Shown: positions 25,907 to 36,493, numbered from the stretch's first letter. The stretch is 64,000 nt of DNA from an uncultured Alphaproteobacteria bacterium (GCA_902621855.1 CACNNQ010000001.1:62001-126000), one strand, 5' to 3'. Notes: generated by a model from the letters alone, not told the origin. Program-made: numbers and translations.

Positions 25907-26802
25907 TGAAACATTTTATAGATATTAATAATTTAAAAAAAAAAGAAATTGATGAAATAATTTCACTTGCTAAAAAAATAAAAAAAAATCCAAAAAAATA
26001 TTCCTCATTTTGTAAAGATAAAACTCTTGGTTTAATTTTTGAAAAGCAGTCACTAAGAACAAGATTAAGCTTCAATGTAGGAATGCAAAAATTAGGGGGA
26101 TCTGTTTTAGAACTCCAAAGTAAAGATATTGGCTTTGATAATAAAAGAGAAAAAGCGGAAGATGTTCTTAATGTATTAAGCCAATATATTGATTGTTTGA
26201 TGATAAGAAATAATAATCACAGACAAATAGTAAATTTATCCAAAGAAAATATTCTTCCTATAATAAATGGTCTAACTGAATATAGTCATCCATGTCAAAT
26301 ACTTGGAGACTTTTTAACTCTTCAAGAAAAGTTTAAAAACTATAAAAATTTAAAAATTGCATGGATTGGTGATTATAATAATGTTTTGCGCTCCCTTATT
26401 CATTTGCAAAATATTTATAACTTTAAACTTAATGTTGTTGTGCCTAATCAAATATTTAAATATTATAAAAATGAATTTTTGAAATCTAAAAATAAAAATT
26501 TGAAACATTATTATGACCCAATTTCAGGCTCAGATAAATCAAATTGTATAATGACTGATGTCTGGGTTTCTATGGGTGAAAAAGGAAATAATAAGAAAAA
26601 ATATTTTAAAAATTTTAGTGTAAATAGAAATATTATAAGTAAAGCTGCAAAAAATGTAATCTTTATGCATTGTTTACCTGCTAAAAGAGGTCAAGAAGTA
26701 ACATCAGACGTTTTAGATGGAAAAAACTCTGTAGTACTAATGCAAGCAAAAAATAGAATGTATATTCAACAAGCTATATTAATTTATGTACTTAAAAAAT
26801 AA
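25906..26802 (+). CDS. argF: Ornithine carbamoyltransferase
   Basis: 298 residues. The carbamoyl phosphate motif reads SLRTRLSF (about 48-55; usually STRTR, so Ser-Leu replaces Ser-Thr here). HPCQILGDF appears at about 126-134 and the ornithine-side HCLPAKRGQEV at about 252-262. It makes citrulline from ornithine and carbamoyl phosphate. The start overlaps the argD stop by one base and the end overlaps the downstream lipoprotein gene by 17 nt. The Thr to Leu change in the phosphate-binding motif is unusual and worth an alignment check; all other motifs are intact. Confidence 0.93.
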   Translation: MKHFIDINNLKKKEIDEIISLAKKIKKNPKKYSSFCKDKTLGLIFEKQSLRTRLSFNVGMQKLGGSVLELQSKDIGFDNKREKAEDVLNVLSQYIDCLMIRNNNHRQIVNLSKENILPIINGLTEYSHPCQILGDFLTLQEKFKNYKNLKIAWIGDYNNVLRSLIHLQNIYNFKLNVVVPNQIFKYYKNEFLKSKNKNLKHYYDPISGSDKSNCIMTDVWVSMGEKGNNKKKYFKNFSVNRNIISKAAKNVIFMHCLPAKRGQEVTSDVLDGKNSVVLMQAKNRMYIQQAILIYVLKK

Positions 26803-27358
26803 TTTAATTGTAATTTTATTTTTTGTTATATCTTGTCAGCCAGTTGAAATATTAAAACCAGTTGAAATTGATATTTCAAATTTTGAAAAAATATCAATAA
26901 ATACAAAAAAAATAGAGATTAATACAAAGTATAACCCAGTTTTTGCAAAAAATAATATCGAGGATCAAATTCAGAATCCGCCAATTGATATAATGATTGA
27001 ATGGAATAAAGAAAATATTATAAAATTGGGTAATGAAAATAAATTAGTAATAAATATTTTAGATGCATCTATAATTAAAAATGAAATTGAAAATATTGGT
27101 GCTAAAAAATATGAAGAAAAAACAATATTTAAATATGAATTATTTTTTTTAGTTGAGTATGAGCTTTATGATAATAGTGGTTTCTTAAAAGCTAATACAA
27201 CTGTAGAAACTTCAAGATCCACAACATCTCACAAATATATTTCTTTAAATGAAACTGAAATAATTATTAATGATTTGTTATATCTAAGTTTGCAAGATTA
27301 TATTAATGAAACAAAAAACCAATTATCAATTTATATGGGAAATTATTTAAGTATTTAG
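26786..27358 (+). CDS. Conserved alphaproteobacterial-type lipoprotein, function unknown
   Basis: 190 residues. The N-terminus (MYLKNNLIVILFFVISCQP) is a lipoprotein signal with lipobox VISC, so the mature protein begins at Cys17 and is membrane anchored. The body has no recognised catalytic motif; it contains an alternating beta-like segment (FKYELFFLVEYELYDNSG) and an ARTxxETSRS-like TTVETSRSTTSHKY stretch. It seems to match a set of uncharacterised alphaproteobacterial lipoproteins. It overlaps argF by 17 nt and the convergent trkH by 4 nt. Confidence 0.65.
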   Translation: MYLKNNLIVILFFVISCQPVEILKPVEIDISNFEKISINTKKIEINTKYNPVFAKNNIEDQIQNPPIDIMIEWNKENIIKLGNENKLVINILDASIIKNEIENIGAKKYEEKTIFKYELFFLVEYELYDNSGFLKANTTVETSRSTTSHKYISLNETEIIINDLLYLSLQDYINETKNQLSIYMGNYLSI

Positions 27359-28803
27359 CTTCTCCAAAAATTCACTGATAATAGAACTAATACTGTAAAG
27401 ATTTCCAGTCTTCCAATTATCATTGTAAGAGATAATATCCATTTGGCACCATTATCTAACAAAAAATAATTTCCATTAGGTCCAATCATTTGACCTAAAC
27501 CTGGGCCAACATTTGAGATAGCGGAAGCAGCTGCTGAAAATGCCGTTAAGAAATCTAAATTGAATAAACTTAAACTAACAGCTGATAGAATAAATAGAAA
27601 TATATACATAAAGAAAAAACCCATTATGGAGTTATATGTATTTTCATTAACTGTTTTACCATTAAATCGCATAACTAAGACCGCATGAGGTTGAGTGAGT
27701 TTTCTTATTTGGGTAATTGCACCTCTAAACAAAATTTGTAATCTGAATATTTTAATTCCACCAGTCGTAGATCCAGCACATCCACCAACAAACATAATTA
27801 TCATCATTATTACAATTCCAAAACTTCCCCAATTAGAAAAATTACTACTGGTGTAGCCAGTCCCAGTTAAAATAGAAGTAATATTGAATAAAGCAATTCT
27901 AAAAGCAGAAATAATATCTAGAGATTGATTAGTAGTTAGCCAAATTGTCGTTAACAAAATAATTATAAATAAAATTAGAAAGAATAATTTTATTTGATCA
28001 TCTTTAAAAATTAATTTTTTTTGATTATGTATAAATTGCAAATACAAGACAAATGGTAAACTTCCTACCAACATAAAAATAATACTTATACTTTCTACTT
28101 TAAAGGAATTAAAATATGAAAATGATTCATTATAATTAGAAAATCCACCAGTTGAAATTGTAGTCATTGCATGAATGATTGAATCAAAACCTTTCATTCC
28201 ATTTACAAAATACAAAAAGGCACAAATAATTGTTAAAGATATATAAAGTAGAAATAATTCAATTACAAATCGGTTTACTTTAGGAATTGTTTTTTCGTAA
28301 GGATCATCATGTTCCATGTGTAATAGCTGCATTCCGCCAATTTGTAAAGTTGGCAATATAGCCATTGCAAGAACGATAATTCCTATTCCTCCAAACCATT
28401 GCAGTAGAGATCTCCAAATCAATATACCCTCTGATAAGTTTTCTAAATTATTAATAACAGTTGCACCAGTTGTTGTGATTCCACTTACAGACTCAAAAAA
28501 AGCATCTGTATATGTAAGTGAAGATGATGAATACACGAATGGAATGGCGCCAAAAAGGGAGATTACTAACCAAGATGAAATTGTTAATAAAAATGCCTGC
28601 CTAATTCCAAGCTTAATATTTTTTTTTCTAAATGAAAAATATAAAATTATACCAATAAAAAATGTGATTAAGCTTGAATAAAAAAATTGCAACCAATCAT
28701 AATTACCATAATACAGATCAAAGAACATTGGTATCAGCATTGCTACTGATTCAATACATATTAATATCCCAATTATATTTAATATTGACCTAAAGTCTCT
28801 CAT
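27355..28803 (-). CDS. trkH: Potassium uptake protein TrkH/KtrB family
   Basis: 482 residues with about ten membrane helices arranged as four membrane-pore-membrane repeats. Selectivity-filter glycines are seen in GITTTGATV, TISTGGFSNYN, LTGTGYTSS and SNVGPGLG. It imports K+ (or Na+/K+) driven by the membrane potential and normally needs a TrkA-type regulatory subunit, which is not in this window. It lies 12 nt downstream of apaG on the same strand. The pattern matches TrkH rather than KtrB in length. Confidence 0.93.
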   Translation of the reverse strand: MRDFRSILNIIGILICIESVAMLIPMFFDLYYGNYDWLQFFYSSLITFFIGIILYFSFRKKNIKLGIRQAFLLTISSWLVISLFGAIPFVYSSSSLTYTDAFFESVSGITTTGATVINNLENLSEGILIWRSLLQWFGGIGIIVLAMAILPTLQIGGMQLLHMEHDDPYEKTIPKVNRFVIELFLLYISLTIICAFLYFVNGMKGFDSIIHAMTTISTGGFSNYNESFSYFNSFKVESISIIFMLVGSLPFVLYLQFIHNQKKLIFKDDQIKLFFLILFIIILLTTIWLTTNQSLDIISAFRIALFNITSILTGTGYTSSNFSNWGSFGIVIMMIIMFVGGCAGSTTGGIKIFRLQILFRGAITQIRKLTQPHAVLVMRFNGKTVNENTYNSIMGFFFMYIFLFILSAVSLSLFNLDFLTAFSAAASAISNVGPGLGQMIGPNGNYFLLDNGAKWILSLTMIIGRLEIFTVLVLLSVNFWRS

Positions 28804-28815
28804 TGTTTTTGTAAA

Positions 28816-29208
28816 TTAATTTAATCTATTATTTTCAGATGGTGTATCTAATGAAAACTGAGGTATTTGAACATCAAAAGTATTTCCATTATCACTTTGC
28901 ATCTCATAACTTCCTTCCATAAACCCTGATGATGTAGTTAATGGAGTGCCACTTGTATATTCAAATTTTTCACCAGGGTTTAATATTGGCTGCTCTCCCA
29001 CAACTCCTTTACCTCTTACTTCTTGAAGTGTGCCATTAGCATCAATAATTTTCCAGTGTCTATTCACTAGTTGTACTTTTTCATTGCCTTGATTATCAAT
29101 TGTCACTTTATACGCCCATACATAATGTTGATCTTCAGGTTCAGATTGATCTTCAAGATAATAAGGCTTAACAGTAATATTTATTTTTTTTGTAGTTTTA
29201 GAATACAT
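28816..29208 (-). CDS. apaG: ApaG domain protein
   Basis: 130 residues, the usual ApaG size. It has the family's fibronectin-like fold markers: INITVKPYYLEDQS (9-22), YVWAYKVTIDNQG, LVNRHWKIID (about 47-56), GKGVVGEQPILNPGEKFEYTSG (about 62-83, GVVGEQP being the hallmark), and a C-terminal GFMEGSYEMQ. ApaG proteins have been linked to cobalt resistance and protein interactions; the biochemical role is unsettled. It is followed by trkH after 12 nt and preceded by the OmpA-type gene after 39 nt. Confidence 0.93.
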   Translation of the reverse strand: MYSKTTKKINITVKPYYLEDQSEPEDQHYVWAYKVTIDNQGNEKVQLVNRHWKIIDANGTLQEVRGKGVVGEQPILNPGEKFEYTSGTPLTTSSGFMEGSYEMQSDNGNTFDVQIPQFSLDTPSENNRLN

Positions 29209-29247
29209 TGAAAAAGCTCAATATACCAAAATATTTATAAACAAAAG

Positions 29248-30156
29248 TTAATTTGTTTTTTTTATTTCTACTCTTCTATTTGCGGGCTGTTTAGTGTCAT
29301 CTGGCGTATTTACAGCTAAGGATTCCTCACCTTTACCTAAAATTTTAATACTACTTTGATTTATTCCATAATTAATTAAAATTTCTTTTACAACCTCTGC
29401 TCTTTTGATTGATAATGATAAATTATATTTATTTGTTCCTTTAGTATCAGTATGTCCAACAACAAGATATTCATTAATAACACTTTCATAATTATTTAAA
29501 AATTTTTTTATTTTATCTTTACTAACTTCAGATAAATTGAATTGATCAAAATCAAAATAAATTATTTGCATTAATTCTTTATTTTCATTTTTAGTCACAA
29601 TTGTTACTTCATCTTTTATTTCATTTTCTAAATTATTATCTTTGTTATTTGAAGTTTCCTGCTCATTTTCCTGAGTAGATATTTTTCCATAAATATTATG
29701 CATAGCTTTTAAGAAATCATTCTTGCAATTATTAATATCCCATGTTTGCCAATTTTCCTCCTGTTGTTCTGACCAGCAATCTAATGACGAAATAGCTCTT
29801 GCTAAATTAAAAGGATCTATACTTTTGGCATCTTTATAAATTGTCATAAGGTTGTCATATGCAATTTTTATTTCATTGATATTTTCTTCTGGAATTTTCC
29901 AATATGAAATTTCTTCTGGATATATTTCATCAGTTTTTAAACTCTTGAGAGCTTTTTCAGAATATAATTTTGCAGAATTCCAATCGTGCATTTCTTCTGC
30001 CTCGAAACTAGCTCTTTTTTTGTATTCATTTAGTAAGTGTTCTTGAAAGTTCTTTGGTTCTTTATTTTCCATTGTAGATAGTTGTTTATAACTAGCTGAA
30101 CAACCGCCTAAAAAAATTAGTAAAGAGATAATGGGTAGTAATAATTTAAATTTCAT
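29248..30156 (-). CDS. OmpA-family lipoprotein
   Basis: 302 residues. A lipoprotein signal (LLIFLGGCSAS, Cys19) starts the protein. A helical middle part of about 30-165 carries EKALKSLKTDEIYPEEISYW and DPFNLARAISSLDCW. The C-terminal OmpA peptidoglycan-binding domain (about 195-302) shows IIYFDFDQFNLS, VVGHTDTKGTNKYNLSLSIKRA and GKGEESLAVNTPDDTKQPANRRVEI, including the conserved NRRVEI end. It tethers the outer membrane to peptidoglycan. The middle domain resembles the peptidoglycan-associated lipoproteins of alphaproteobacteria but is not Pal itself. Confidence 0.85.
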   Translation of the reverse strand: MKFKLLLPIISLLIFLGGCSASYKQLSTMENKEPKNFQEHLLNEYKKRASFEAEEMHDWNSAKLYSEKALKSLKTDEIYPEEISYWKIPEENINEIKIAYDNLMTIYKDAKSIDPFNLARAISSLDCWSEQQEENWQTWDINNCKNDFLKAMHNIYGKISTQENEQETSNNKDNNLENEIKDEVTIVTKNENKELMQIIYFDFDQFNLSEVSKDKIKKFLNNYESVINEYLVVGHTDTKGTNKYNLSLSIKRAEVVKEILINYGINQSSIKILGKGEESLAVNTPDDTKQPANRRVEIKKTN

Positions 30157-30307
30157 AGATTACAAATACCAAAATTTGCTGTCAAAACTAAGACGAAATT
30201 TTGACCTAATTAAGGTCCACCATTTTTTTTACATCGCCTACATTTTATCATTGCAGAGTATTTAAAGATTAAATACAGAAATAGCATATTAATTTAAGGA
30301 GTTTATA

Positions 30308-31639
30308 ATGATTAAACATTCTACGTCGGTGGATCAATCAGATAGAAAGGTTCCCTACAATTTAAGACAGAGTGGTCCTACACCAGTCCAAATGCTTATT
30401 TCAACCAGAGTGAGAAAATCACCTTATTGGCATTTGTCAATGGAGGCGGGATGTTGGAGAGCAACAGTTTATAATAGAATTTATCATCCAAGAGGTTACG
30501 TAAAGCCTGAAGATGGTGGAGCAATGGTTGAGTATGAGGCAATTAAAAACCATGTTACTATGTGGAATGTTGCTGTCGAAAGACAAATTCAGGTTAAAGG
30601 TCCTGATGCTGAGGCATTTGTTGATTATGTCATAACTAGAGATGCTACTAAAATATCTCCAATGAGAGGAAGATATGTTATTCTTTGTAATCAATATGGC
30701 GGTGTTTTAAATGACCCTATTCTTCTAAGAATTTCAAAGGACGAGTTTTGGTTTTCATTATCTGACTCAGATATTGGTCTTTATTTACAGGGTGTAAATC
30801 ATGATAATAGGTTTAATGTTCATATTGATGAAATTGATGTAAGCCCAGTTCAAATTCAAGGACCTAAAGCGCATGCTTTGATGAATGATTTAATAGGTGA
30901 TCAAGTTAAAGTTGATGAAATGCCATTCTATGGACTTGCTGCTGCTAAAGTAGGTGGAAGAGATTGTATAATTTCTCAAACAGGTTTCTCTGGAGAGGCT
31001 GGATTTGAAATTTATTTATATGAGTCTACTAAGTATGCTGATGATATGTGGAATGCTGTTTTAGAAGCAGGAAAAAAACACAATCTTATGGTTATAGCTC
31101 CGGCTCATCATCGAAGAATCCAAGCAGGAATTCTATCTTGGGGTCAAGACATGGATAATCAGCATAATCCTTTTCAATGTAATTTAGGCTATCAAGTATC
31201 TCTATCTGGTAAAGGTGAGTGGAATAAAACTTCTGATTATGTTGGTAAGACTGTTCTTGAAAAGATGAAGGCAGATTTAAAAGATGGAAAAAAACCATAC
31301 AAGCTTCAGTTAGTTGGATTAAGCTTAGGTGGAAAACCTATCGAAGAATATGCTCCTGATTTTTGGCTTGTTTCAGAAGATGGCAATGAGCCTTGTGGGT
31401 TCATAACATCTCCTTGGTATCATCCTGAGCAAGGAAGAAACATTGCTATGGGCTATGTACCATTTGATGGAACTCTAAATAAAAATGGTTTTCCTATTGG
31501 AAATTTTGGTCGTAAATTCAAGGTTCATCTACCTAATCAATATGCAGATACACCTGGTGTGCCAGTGGATGCAGAAGTTGTGCCAATCCCTTTTACTGAA
31601 TCACACAACGCAAATACTAGAGAAGTAGTAGATAAATAA
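30308..31639 (+). CDS. GcvT/DmdA-like tetrahydrofolate-dependent methyltransferase
   Basis: 443 residues, longer than true DmdA (about 370). Motifs include HVTMWNVAVERQIQVKGPDAEAFVDYVITRD (75-105, quoted by its ends HVTMWNVAVERQIQ and VDYVITRD), the DPILLRISKDEFWFSLSDSD region, QIQGPKA, SQTGFSGEAGFEIYL and APAHHRRIQAGILSWGQDMD. The family transfers a methyl or methylene group to THF, as in the GcvT and DMSP-demethylase families. The sequence lacks specific markers I can tie to DMSP, so the donor is open. A good AAGGAG ribosome binding site precedes the ATG. It ends in a strong terminator and lies 0.7 kb before the dimethylglycine dehydrogenase-like gene, so the two probably share a physiology. 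Confidence 0.85.
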   Translation: MIKHSTSVDQSDRKVPYNLRQSGPTPVQMLISTRVRKSPYWHLSMEAGCWRATVYNRIYHPRGYVKPEDGGAMVEYEAIKNHVTMWNVAVERQIQVKGPDAEAFVDYVITRDATKISPMRGRYVILCNQYGGVLNDPILLRISKDEFWFSLSDSDIGLYLQGVNHDNRFNVHIDEIDVSPVQIQGPKAHALMNDLIGDQVKVDEMPFYGLAAAKVGGRDCIISQTGFSGEAGFEIYLYESTKYADDMWNAVLEAGKKHNLMVIAPAHHRRIQAGILSWGQDMDNQHNPFQCNLGYQVSLSGKGEWNKTSDYVGKTVLEKMKADLKDGKKPYKLQLVGLSLGGKPIEEYAPDFWLVSEDGNEPCGFITSPWYHPEQGRNIAMGYVPFDGTLNKNGFPIGNFGRKFKVHLPNQYADTPGVPVDAEVVPIPFTESHNANTREVVDK

Positions 31640-31647
31640 AATATTTT

Positions 31648-31678
31648 AAGAAGCTCTATTTAATTAATAGAGCTTCTT
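31648..31678. terminator. Bidirectional terminator between methyltransferase and DsbA-like gene
   Basis: A 13-bp perfect stem AAGAAGCTCTATT / AATAGAGCTTCTT with a 5-nt loop TAATT, with T/A tracts on both sides. It lies between convergent genes and serves both. Confidence 0.88.
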
Positions 31679-32298
31679 TATTTTAATAAAGCTTTTATTC
31701 TATTAATAGAGATATAACCAACAACAAGTTCTTCATTAACAAAAAAAGTAGGAGTACCTCGAGCACCTGATCCATTAGCTAAAAAAGAACTAAGTCTAAC
31801 AACGTTATTAACTTCATCTTTTGTCATATCGATATTTAATTTAGCATCATTCAACTCAAGATTTTCAATTATTTGTTTTAGTTTTGCATTATTTAAATTT
31901 CCCTCAACTTCAAATAACGCATTATGAAAATCAATACCCTTGTTCTGCATATTGGCAGCCACTACCATATTTGCTAGTAATTTAGATGAATCACTTAAAA
32001 TTGGATGTTGCAGGAAAACTATCCTTGTATCCTCTCTTTCGTTTGCAATTTGAAGCAATTCAGGATGGACTTTTTTACAGTATCCACAAAAATAATCCAT
32101 GAATTCAATAATAGTATTTTTCGCATTTTCATCACCAATTTGAACAATTCCTTCCTCAGGAATAACATCTAATATTTTTAGATGAAAAGGCTTAGACTCA
32201 TCAAAAAATAATTCTTTAAGAGTCATTTCTGCCTTAATAGGAAGACAAATAAACGCACTCATTATAACCACCAAAATTATTTTTTTGAAGTATCTCAT
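31678..32298 (-). CDS. DsbA-family thiol:disulfide oxidoreductase
   Basis: 206 residues with an N-terminal signal (MRYFKKIILVVIMSAFICLPIKA). The thioredoxin-fold active site CGYC lies in MDYFCGYCKKVHPELLQ (about 67-83), and the cis-proline loop GTPTFFVNEELVVGY is at about 178-192, as in Com1/BdbD-like DsbA proteins. It probably introduces or repairs disulfides in exported proteins. It is convergent with the methyltransferase gene, from which it is separated by a bidirectional terminator. Exported cysteine-rich clients exist in this window, for example the protein at 6366-7076, but a link is speculative. Confidence 0.9.
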   Translation of the reverse strand: MRYFKKIILVVIMSAFICLPIKAEMTLKELFFDESKPFHLKILDVIPEEGIVQIGDENAKNTIIEFMDYFCGYCKKVHPELLQIANEREDTRIVFLQHPILSDSSKLLANMVVAANMQNKGIDFHNALFEVEGNLNNAKLKQIIENLELNDAKLNIDMTKDEVNNVVRLSSFLANGSGARGTPTFFVNEELVVGYISINRIKALLK

Positions 32299-32352
32299 GA
32301 TTGACCCACCTTATTTAATATGATTAATGAAGTACAGTATTAAATAGTAATA

Positions 32353-34788
32353 ATGAAATCAAAGTCAAAAGTAGTTGTAATAGGTGGAGGTGCTGTAGGA
32401 GTTAGTACACTTTATCATTTAGCCAAAAAAGGTTGGTCAGATGTAGTTTTGGTGGAAAGAAAGGAATTAACTTCTGGATCTACATGGCACGCTGCTGGGT
32501 TACTTCCATTATTCAATATGAGTTATTCAGTAGGTCAATTGCACAAATACGCCGTCAAACTTTACAAAACTCTTGAAGAAGAAACGGGACAAAAAGTTGG
32601 GTTTAGTGTTGTTTCTAATATTCGTCTAGCAACTACTCAAGATAGAATGGATGAGTATTATCAATATTCAGGAGTTGCAAAAACGATAGGTGTAGATGTT
32701 AAATTTTTAACTCCTGAACAAGTAAAAGAAATTTGGCCACTTTGTAATACAGATGGATTAATAGGTGCAATTCAGCATCCTGAAGATGGATACATTCAAC
32801 CAGCTGATCTAACTCAAGCTTTAGCAAAAGGAGCTAGAGACAAAGGTGCAGAAATTTATAGAAATACTTCTGTAACTGGTATTAAAAAAAATAAAGATGA
32901 TTTATGGATTGTAGAAACAGATAAAGGATCTATTGAATGTGAGCATGTAGTATCTTGTAGTGGTAATTTTGCGAGACAGACAGGAAAGATGGTAGGACTT
33001 GATATTCCAGTAATACCTGTTGAACATCAATACATAGTGACTGATGATCATCCTGAAATATTAAAAAGAAAAGAACAAGGACTTCCCGAAATGGGAGTTT
33101 TAAGAGATTCTGATAGTTCTTGGTACATGCGAGAAGAAAGAGGAGGATTGATTTTAGGTCCCTATGAAAAAGGAGCTCCCGTTTGCTATGTTGATGGACC
33201 TGATAAAGAATCTGAATTCGAATTATTTCAAGAAGATCTAGAGCGTTTAGAACCTCACATTGAATCAGCAATGCACCGAGTTCCTATTTTTGGAGAAGTT
33301 GGAGTTAAGAAAGTCTATAATGGTGCTATTTGTTATACACCAGATGGAAGTCCAATTGTTGGACCGGCATGGGGACTAAAAAATTTCTGGTTAAATGAAG
33401 GTCATAGTTTTGGAATTACTGCAGCTGGTGGAGCTGGATGGCAAATTGCTGAGTGGATAGTAGACGGTGAACCTACAATTGATATGTTAGGAGTAGATCC
33501 CAGAAGATTTGGTGATTATGCAACTGAAGCATATTTAATTAAAAAGAATGAAGAAGCTTACGCGAACGTCTTTACAGTACACTATCCTGACGAGGAAAGG
33601 GAAGAGGGACGTCCATTAAGACAAGCTCCTTGTTATGATAGATTAAATAATCTTGGTGCAGTTTTTGGTCAAAAGTTTGGTTGGGAGCGCGCTAACTGGT
33701 TTGCACCCTCAAAAGAATTGCAAAAAGATGATTGGTCATTTAGAAGATCAAAATGGTTTGAGCATGTTGGCAACGAATGCTTAAATGTTCAAGATAATGC
33801 TGGTCTTCTAGATATGACTGCCTTTGCTAAATGTCGGATTTCAGGACCTTGTGCAGAAGAATTTCTAGACTACTTAGTTGCAAACAAAATACCTAAAAAA
33901 ATTGGAAGAGTTAATCTTTGTCATGCATTAAATACTGCTGGAGGAGTTCACTCAGAATTCACAATTGCGAAAGAAAAAGAAAATTCGTTTTATTTAGTTT
34001 CAGCAGGAGCATTTCAACGATTAGATCATGATTGGATTCATAAATGGATGCCCAAAGATGGGACAGTAACTTATGAAAATCTAACTAATAGTATGGGTGT
34101 TCTTGTTTTAGCAGGACCTAAATCAAGAGATATTCTTTCCAAAATTACTAAGACTGATTTATCTAATGAAAATTTCCCATGGTTATCATCAAAAAAAATC
34201 AATGTTGGTTTAGCCCCTAGTATTGCTATGCGAATGAATTTTGTTGGAGAACTAGGGTGGGAATTACATCATCCAATTGAATATCAAAACCACATTTTTG
34301 ATAAATTGATGGAAGCAGGAAAAGATCATGGACTTAAACCATTTGGTATTAGAGCAATGGAAAGCTTACGTGTTGAAAAAACCTATAAATTGGTTGGAAC
34401 CGAAATGTCTATAGAATATGCAGCTTTTGAGTCCGGATTAGATAGATTTGTACATTTAAACAAAGGGAATTTTATTGGAAGAGATTCTCTTGTTAAATGG
34501 CAGCAAAATGGTTTTAAAAACAAAATGGTAACTTTAGAAGTTCATGATGTTGAAGATGCAGATGCTTTGGGTAATAATCCTATTTATAATAATGGAAAAG
34601 TTATAGGTCGTGCGACAGGAGGTAACTATGGTTTTAGAGTGAAAAAATCATTAGCTATTGGTATGGTGGAACCTCAATTTTCAGACGTCGGTCAAAAATT
34701 AGAAATGGATATATTAGATAAAAAATACAATGTAACTGTTATAGAAGATAGTCCTTATGATCCTAAAAATGAAAAACTAAAAAAATAA
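32353..34788 (+). CDS. Dimethylglycine/sarcosine dehydrogenase-type FAD-GcvT fusion enzyme
   Basis: 811 residues in two parts. The N-terminal DAO-type FAD domain has [10 protein letters not shown] (7-16) and [11 protein letters not shown] (42-52), where His46 is the expected covalent FAD site. The C-terminal GcvT-like THF domain starts near 400 and shows [18 protein letters not shown] and [12 protein letters not shown]. This layout is that of dimethylglycine dehydrogenase and sarcosine dehydrogenase: oxidise an N-methyl group, hand the C1 unit to THF and the electrons to ETF. etfB, etfA and ETF-QO follow, matching that electron route. Which methylamine is oxidised (dimethylglycine or a relative) cannot be fixed by eye. 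Confidence 0.88.
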   Translation: MKSKSKVVVIGGGAVGVSTLYHLAKKGWSDVVLVERKELTSGSTWHAAGLLPLFNMSYSVGQLHKYAVKLYKTLEEETGQKVGFSVVSNIRLATTQDRMDEYYQYSGVAKTIGVDVKFLTPEQVKEIWPLCNTDGLIGAIQHPEDGYIQPADLTQALAKGARDKGAEIYRNTSVTGIKKNKDDLWIVETDKGSIECEHVVSCSGNFARQTGKMVGLDIPVIPVEHQYIVTDDHPEILKRKEQGLPEMGVLRDSDSSWYMREERGGLILGPYEKGAPVCYVDGPDKESEFELFQEDLERLEPHIESAMHRVPIFGEVGVKKVYNGAICYTPDGSPIVGPAWGLKNFWLNEGHSFGITAAGGAGWQIAEWIVDGEPTIDMLGVDPRRFGDYATEAYLIKKNEEAYANVFTVHYPDEEREEGRPLRQAPCYDRLNNLGAVFGQKFGWERANWFAPSKELQKDDWSFRRSKWFEHVGNECLNVQDNAGLLDMTAFAKCRISGPCAEEFLDYLVANKIPKKIGRVNLCHALNTAGGVHSEFTIAKEKENSFYLVSAGAFQRLDHDWIHKWMPKDGTVTYENLTNSMGVLVLAGPKSRDILSKITKTDLSNENFPWLSSKKINVGLAPSIAMRMNFVGELGWELHHPIEYQNHIFDKLMEAGKDHGLKPFGIRAMESLRVEKTYKLVGTEMSIEYAAFESGLDRFVHLNKGNFIGRDSLVKWQQNGFKNKMVTLEVHDVEDADALGNNPIYNNGKVIGRATGGNYGFRVKKSLAIGMVEPQFSDVGQKLEMDILDKKYNVTVIEDSPYDPKNEKLKK

Positions 34789-34793
34789 ATAGC

Positions 34794-35543
34794 ATGAAGT
34801 TACTTGTCACCGTAAAAAGAGTTATAGATTATAATGTTCAAATCAGGGTTAAAGCTGATGGTTCTGGAGTTGAAAAAGATAATGTAAAAATGTCTATGAA
34901 TCCTCCTGATGAAAACGCGGTAGAGGAAGCTCTACGAATAAAAGAAGCTGGTAACGCAGACGAGATTATAATTCTTTCTGTAGGTAATGATAAAGCTCAA
35001 GAAACTATACGAACTGCATTAGCAATGGGAGCCGATAGGGGTATACATATTAAAACAGACAATGATTTAGAGCCTCTAGCTATTTCTAAAATAATTTCTA
35101 AAGTTGCTGAAGAAGAAAAACCATCAATTATTTTAATGGGAAAACAAGCAATTGATGATGACTCTAATCAAACCGGTCAAATGACATCTGCTTTACTTAA
35201 TTGGCCTCAGGCTACATTTGCGTCTAAAATTGAAATTGAGGGGCAAAGTGCAATAGTTACTAGAGAGATTGATGAAGGCTTGGAAAGAATAAAGGTTTCT
35301 ATACCATTTGTAGCATCATGTGATCTGCGACTTAATGAACCTAGATATGCCTCTTTACCAAATATAATGAAAGCAAAGAAAAAACCAATTGACACAAAAG
35401 ATGCATCTTCACTTGGTATAAATATAGAACCTAGGATTGAACAAATAAAAGTAGAAGAACCACCTATCAGACAAAAAGGAATTATGGTAAGTGATGTTGC
35501 TGAACTGGTTCAAAAACTTAAACATGAGGCAAAAGTTATATGA
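34794..35543 (+). CDS. etfB: Electron transfer flavoprotein subunit beta
   Basis: 249 residues with the ETF-beta fold. Recognisable segments are [20 protein letters not shown] (1-20), the [18 protein letters not shown] stretch, [17 protein letters not shown] (about 112-128, AMP binding) and the [12 protein letters not shown] tail motif. With ETF-alpha it forms the soluble electron carrier from flavin dehydrogenases to ETF-quinone oxidoreductase. It lies 5 nt after the dehydrogenase gene and its end overlaps etfA by 4 nt. No clear ribosome binding site precedes it, so translation probably depends on coupling. Confidence 0.95.
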   Translation: MKLLVTVKRVIDYNVQIRVKADGSGVEKDNVKMSMNPPDENAVEEALRIKEAGNADEIIILSVGNDKAQETIRTALAMGADRGIHIKTDNDLEPLAISKIISKVAEEEKPSIILMGKQAIDDDSNQTGQMTSALLNWPQATFASKIEIEGQSAIVTREIDEGLERIKVSIPFVASCDLRLNEPRYASLPNIMKAKKKPIDTKDASSLGINIEPRIEQIKVEEPPIRQKGIMVSDVAELVQKLKHEAKVI

Positions 35544-36493
35544 CAATATTAGTATTAGCAGAACATAATAATATAGATATCAAACCATCAACATTAAATA
35601 CTATATCTGCAGCATCGCAAATAGACCAAGATATACATGTTTTAGTAACAGGCTATGAATGTGAAGAGTTAGCTAAAAATATCTCTAAATGTGAAAAAGT
35701 TTCAAAAGTATATTTAGCAAATAATGAAAAACTTAAAAACCCAATTGCTGAAAATATTGAGCCTATTGTTGTATCTTTGGCTAATAATTATTCCCACATA
35801 ATGGCACCTGCGACAACATTTGGAAAAAATATTTTTCCTAGAATTGCTGTTAAACTAGATATTGCACAAGTTAGTGATGTTATAAAAATAATAAGTTCCG
35901 ATACATTTATGAGGCCTATTTACGCTGGTAACGCTATTGCTACAGTTAAATCAAATGACAAGATTAAAGTATTAACGGTAAGACCAACATCGTTTGAGCC
36001 TGTAGAAACTAGTGGTGGAAAAGAACAGATCGAAAATATTTCTTTTGATAATGATAGTGGCAGTGTTGAATTTATAGATAGAGAAGAATCTCAATCTGAA
36101 AGACCAGAATTAAGTACTGCTCGAGTTGTGATATCCGGTGGCAGAGGGTTACAAAGCGCTGAAAATTTTAAACTTTTAAATGAAATAGCAGATAAGCTTA
36201 ATGCGGCAGTTGGCGCTTCTCGTGCTGCTGTAGATGCTGGTTATGTTTCAAATGATTATCAAGTTGGGCAAACTGGTAAAGTAGTTGTTCCTGATTTGTA
36301 TATTGCTGTCGGAATATCTGGTGCAATACAGCATTTAGCAGGTATGAAAGAAAGCAAGGTAATTGTTGCAATCAATAAAGATGAAGAAGCGCCGATATTT
36401 AATGTTGCTGATTATGGATTAAATGCTGACTTATTTGAAGCACTGCCTCAATTATCTTCTGAACTAGATAAATTAAATACTATTCAACAATAA
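35540..36493 (+). CDS. etfA: Electron transfer flavoprotein subunit alpha
   Basis: 317 residues. The N-terminal domain begins [11 protein letters not shown]. The C-terminal FAD domain shows [38 protein letters not shown] (quoted by its ends), [20 protein letters not shown] and [20 protein letters not shown] (302 region), the standard FAD-binding set. It pairs with EtfB to shuttle electrons to ETF-QO. It overlaps etfB by ATGA and precedes ETF-QO by 22 nt, so the three genes form one transcript with the dehydrogenase. Confidence 0.96.
   Translation: MTILVLAEHNNIDIKPSTLNTISAASQIDQDIHVLVTGYECEELAKNISKCEKVSKVYLANNEKLKNPIAENIEPIVVSLANNYSHIMAPATTFGKNIFPRIAVKLDIAQVSDVIKIISSDTFMRPIYAGNAIATVKSNDKIKVLTVRPTSFEPVETSGGKEQIENISFDNDSGSVEFIDREESQSERPELSTARVVISGGRGLQSAENFKLLNEIADKLNAAVGASRAAVDAGYVSNDYQVGQTGKVVVPDLYIAVGISGAIQHLAGMKESKVIVAINKDEEAPIFNVADYGLNADLFEALPQLSSELDKLNTIQQ

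Noticed and set aside
28316..28681. 121-codon open frame opposite trkH
   Set aside because: Antisense to an intact, well-conserved trkH, with no recognised domain.
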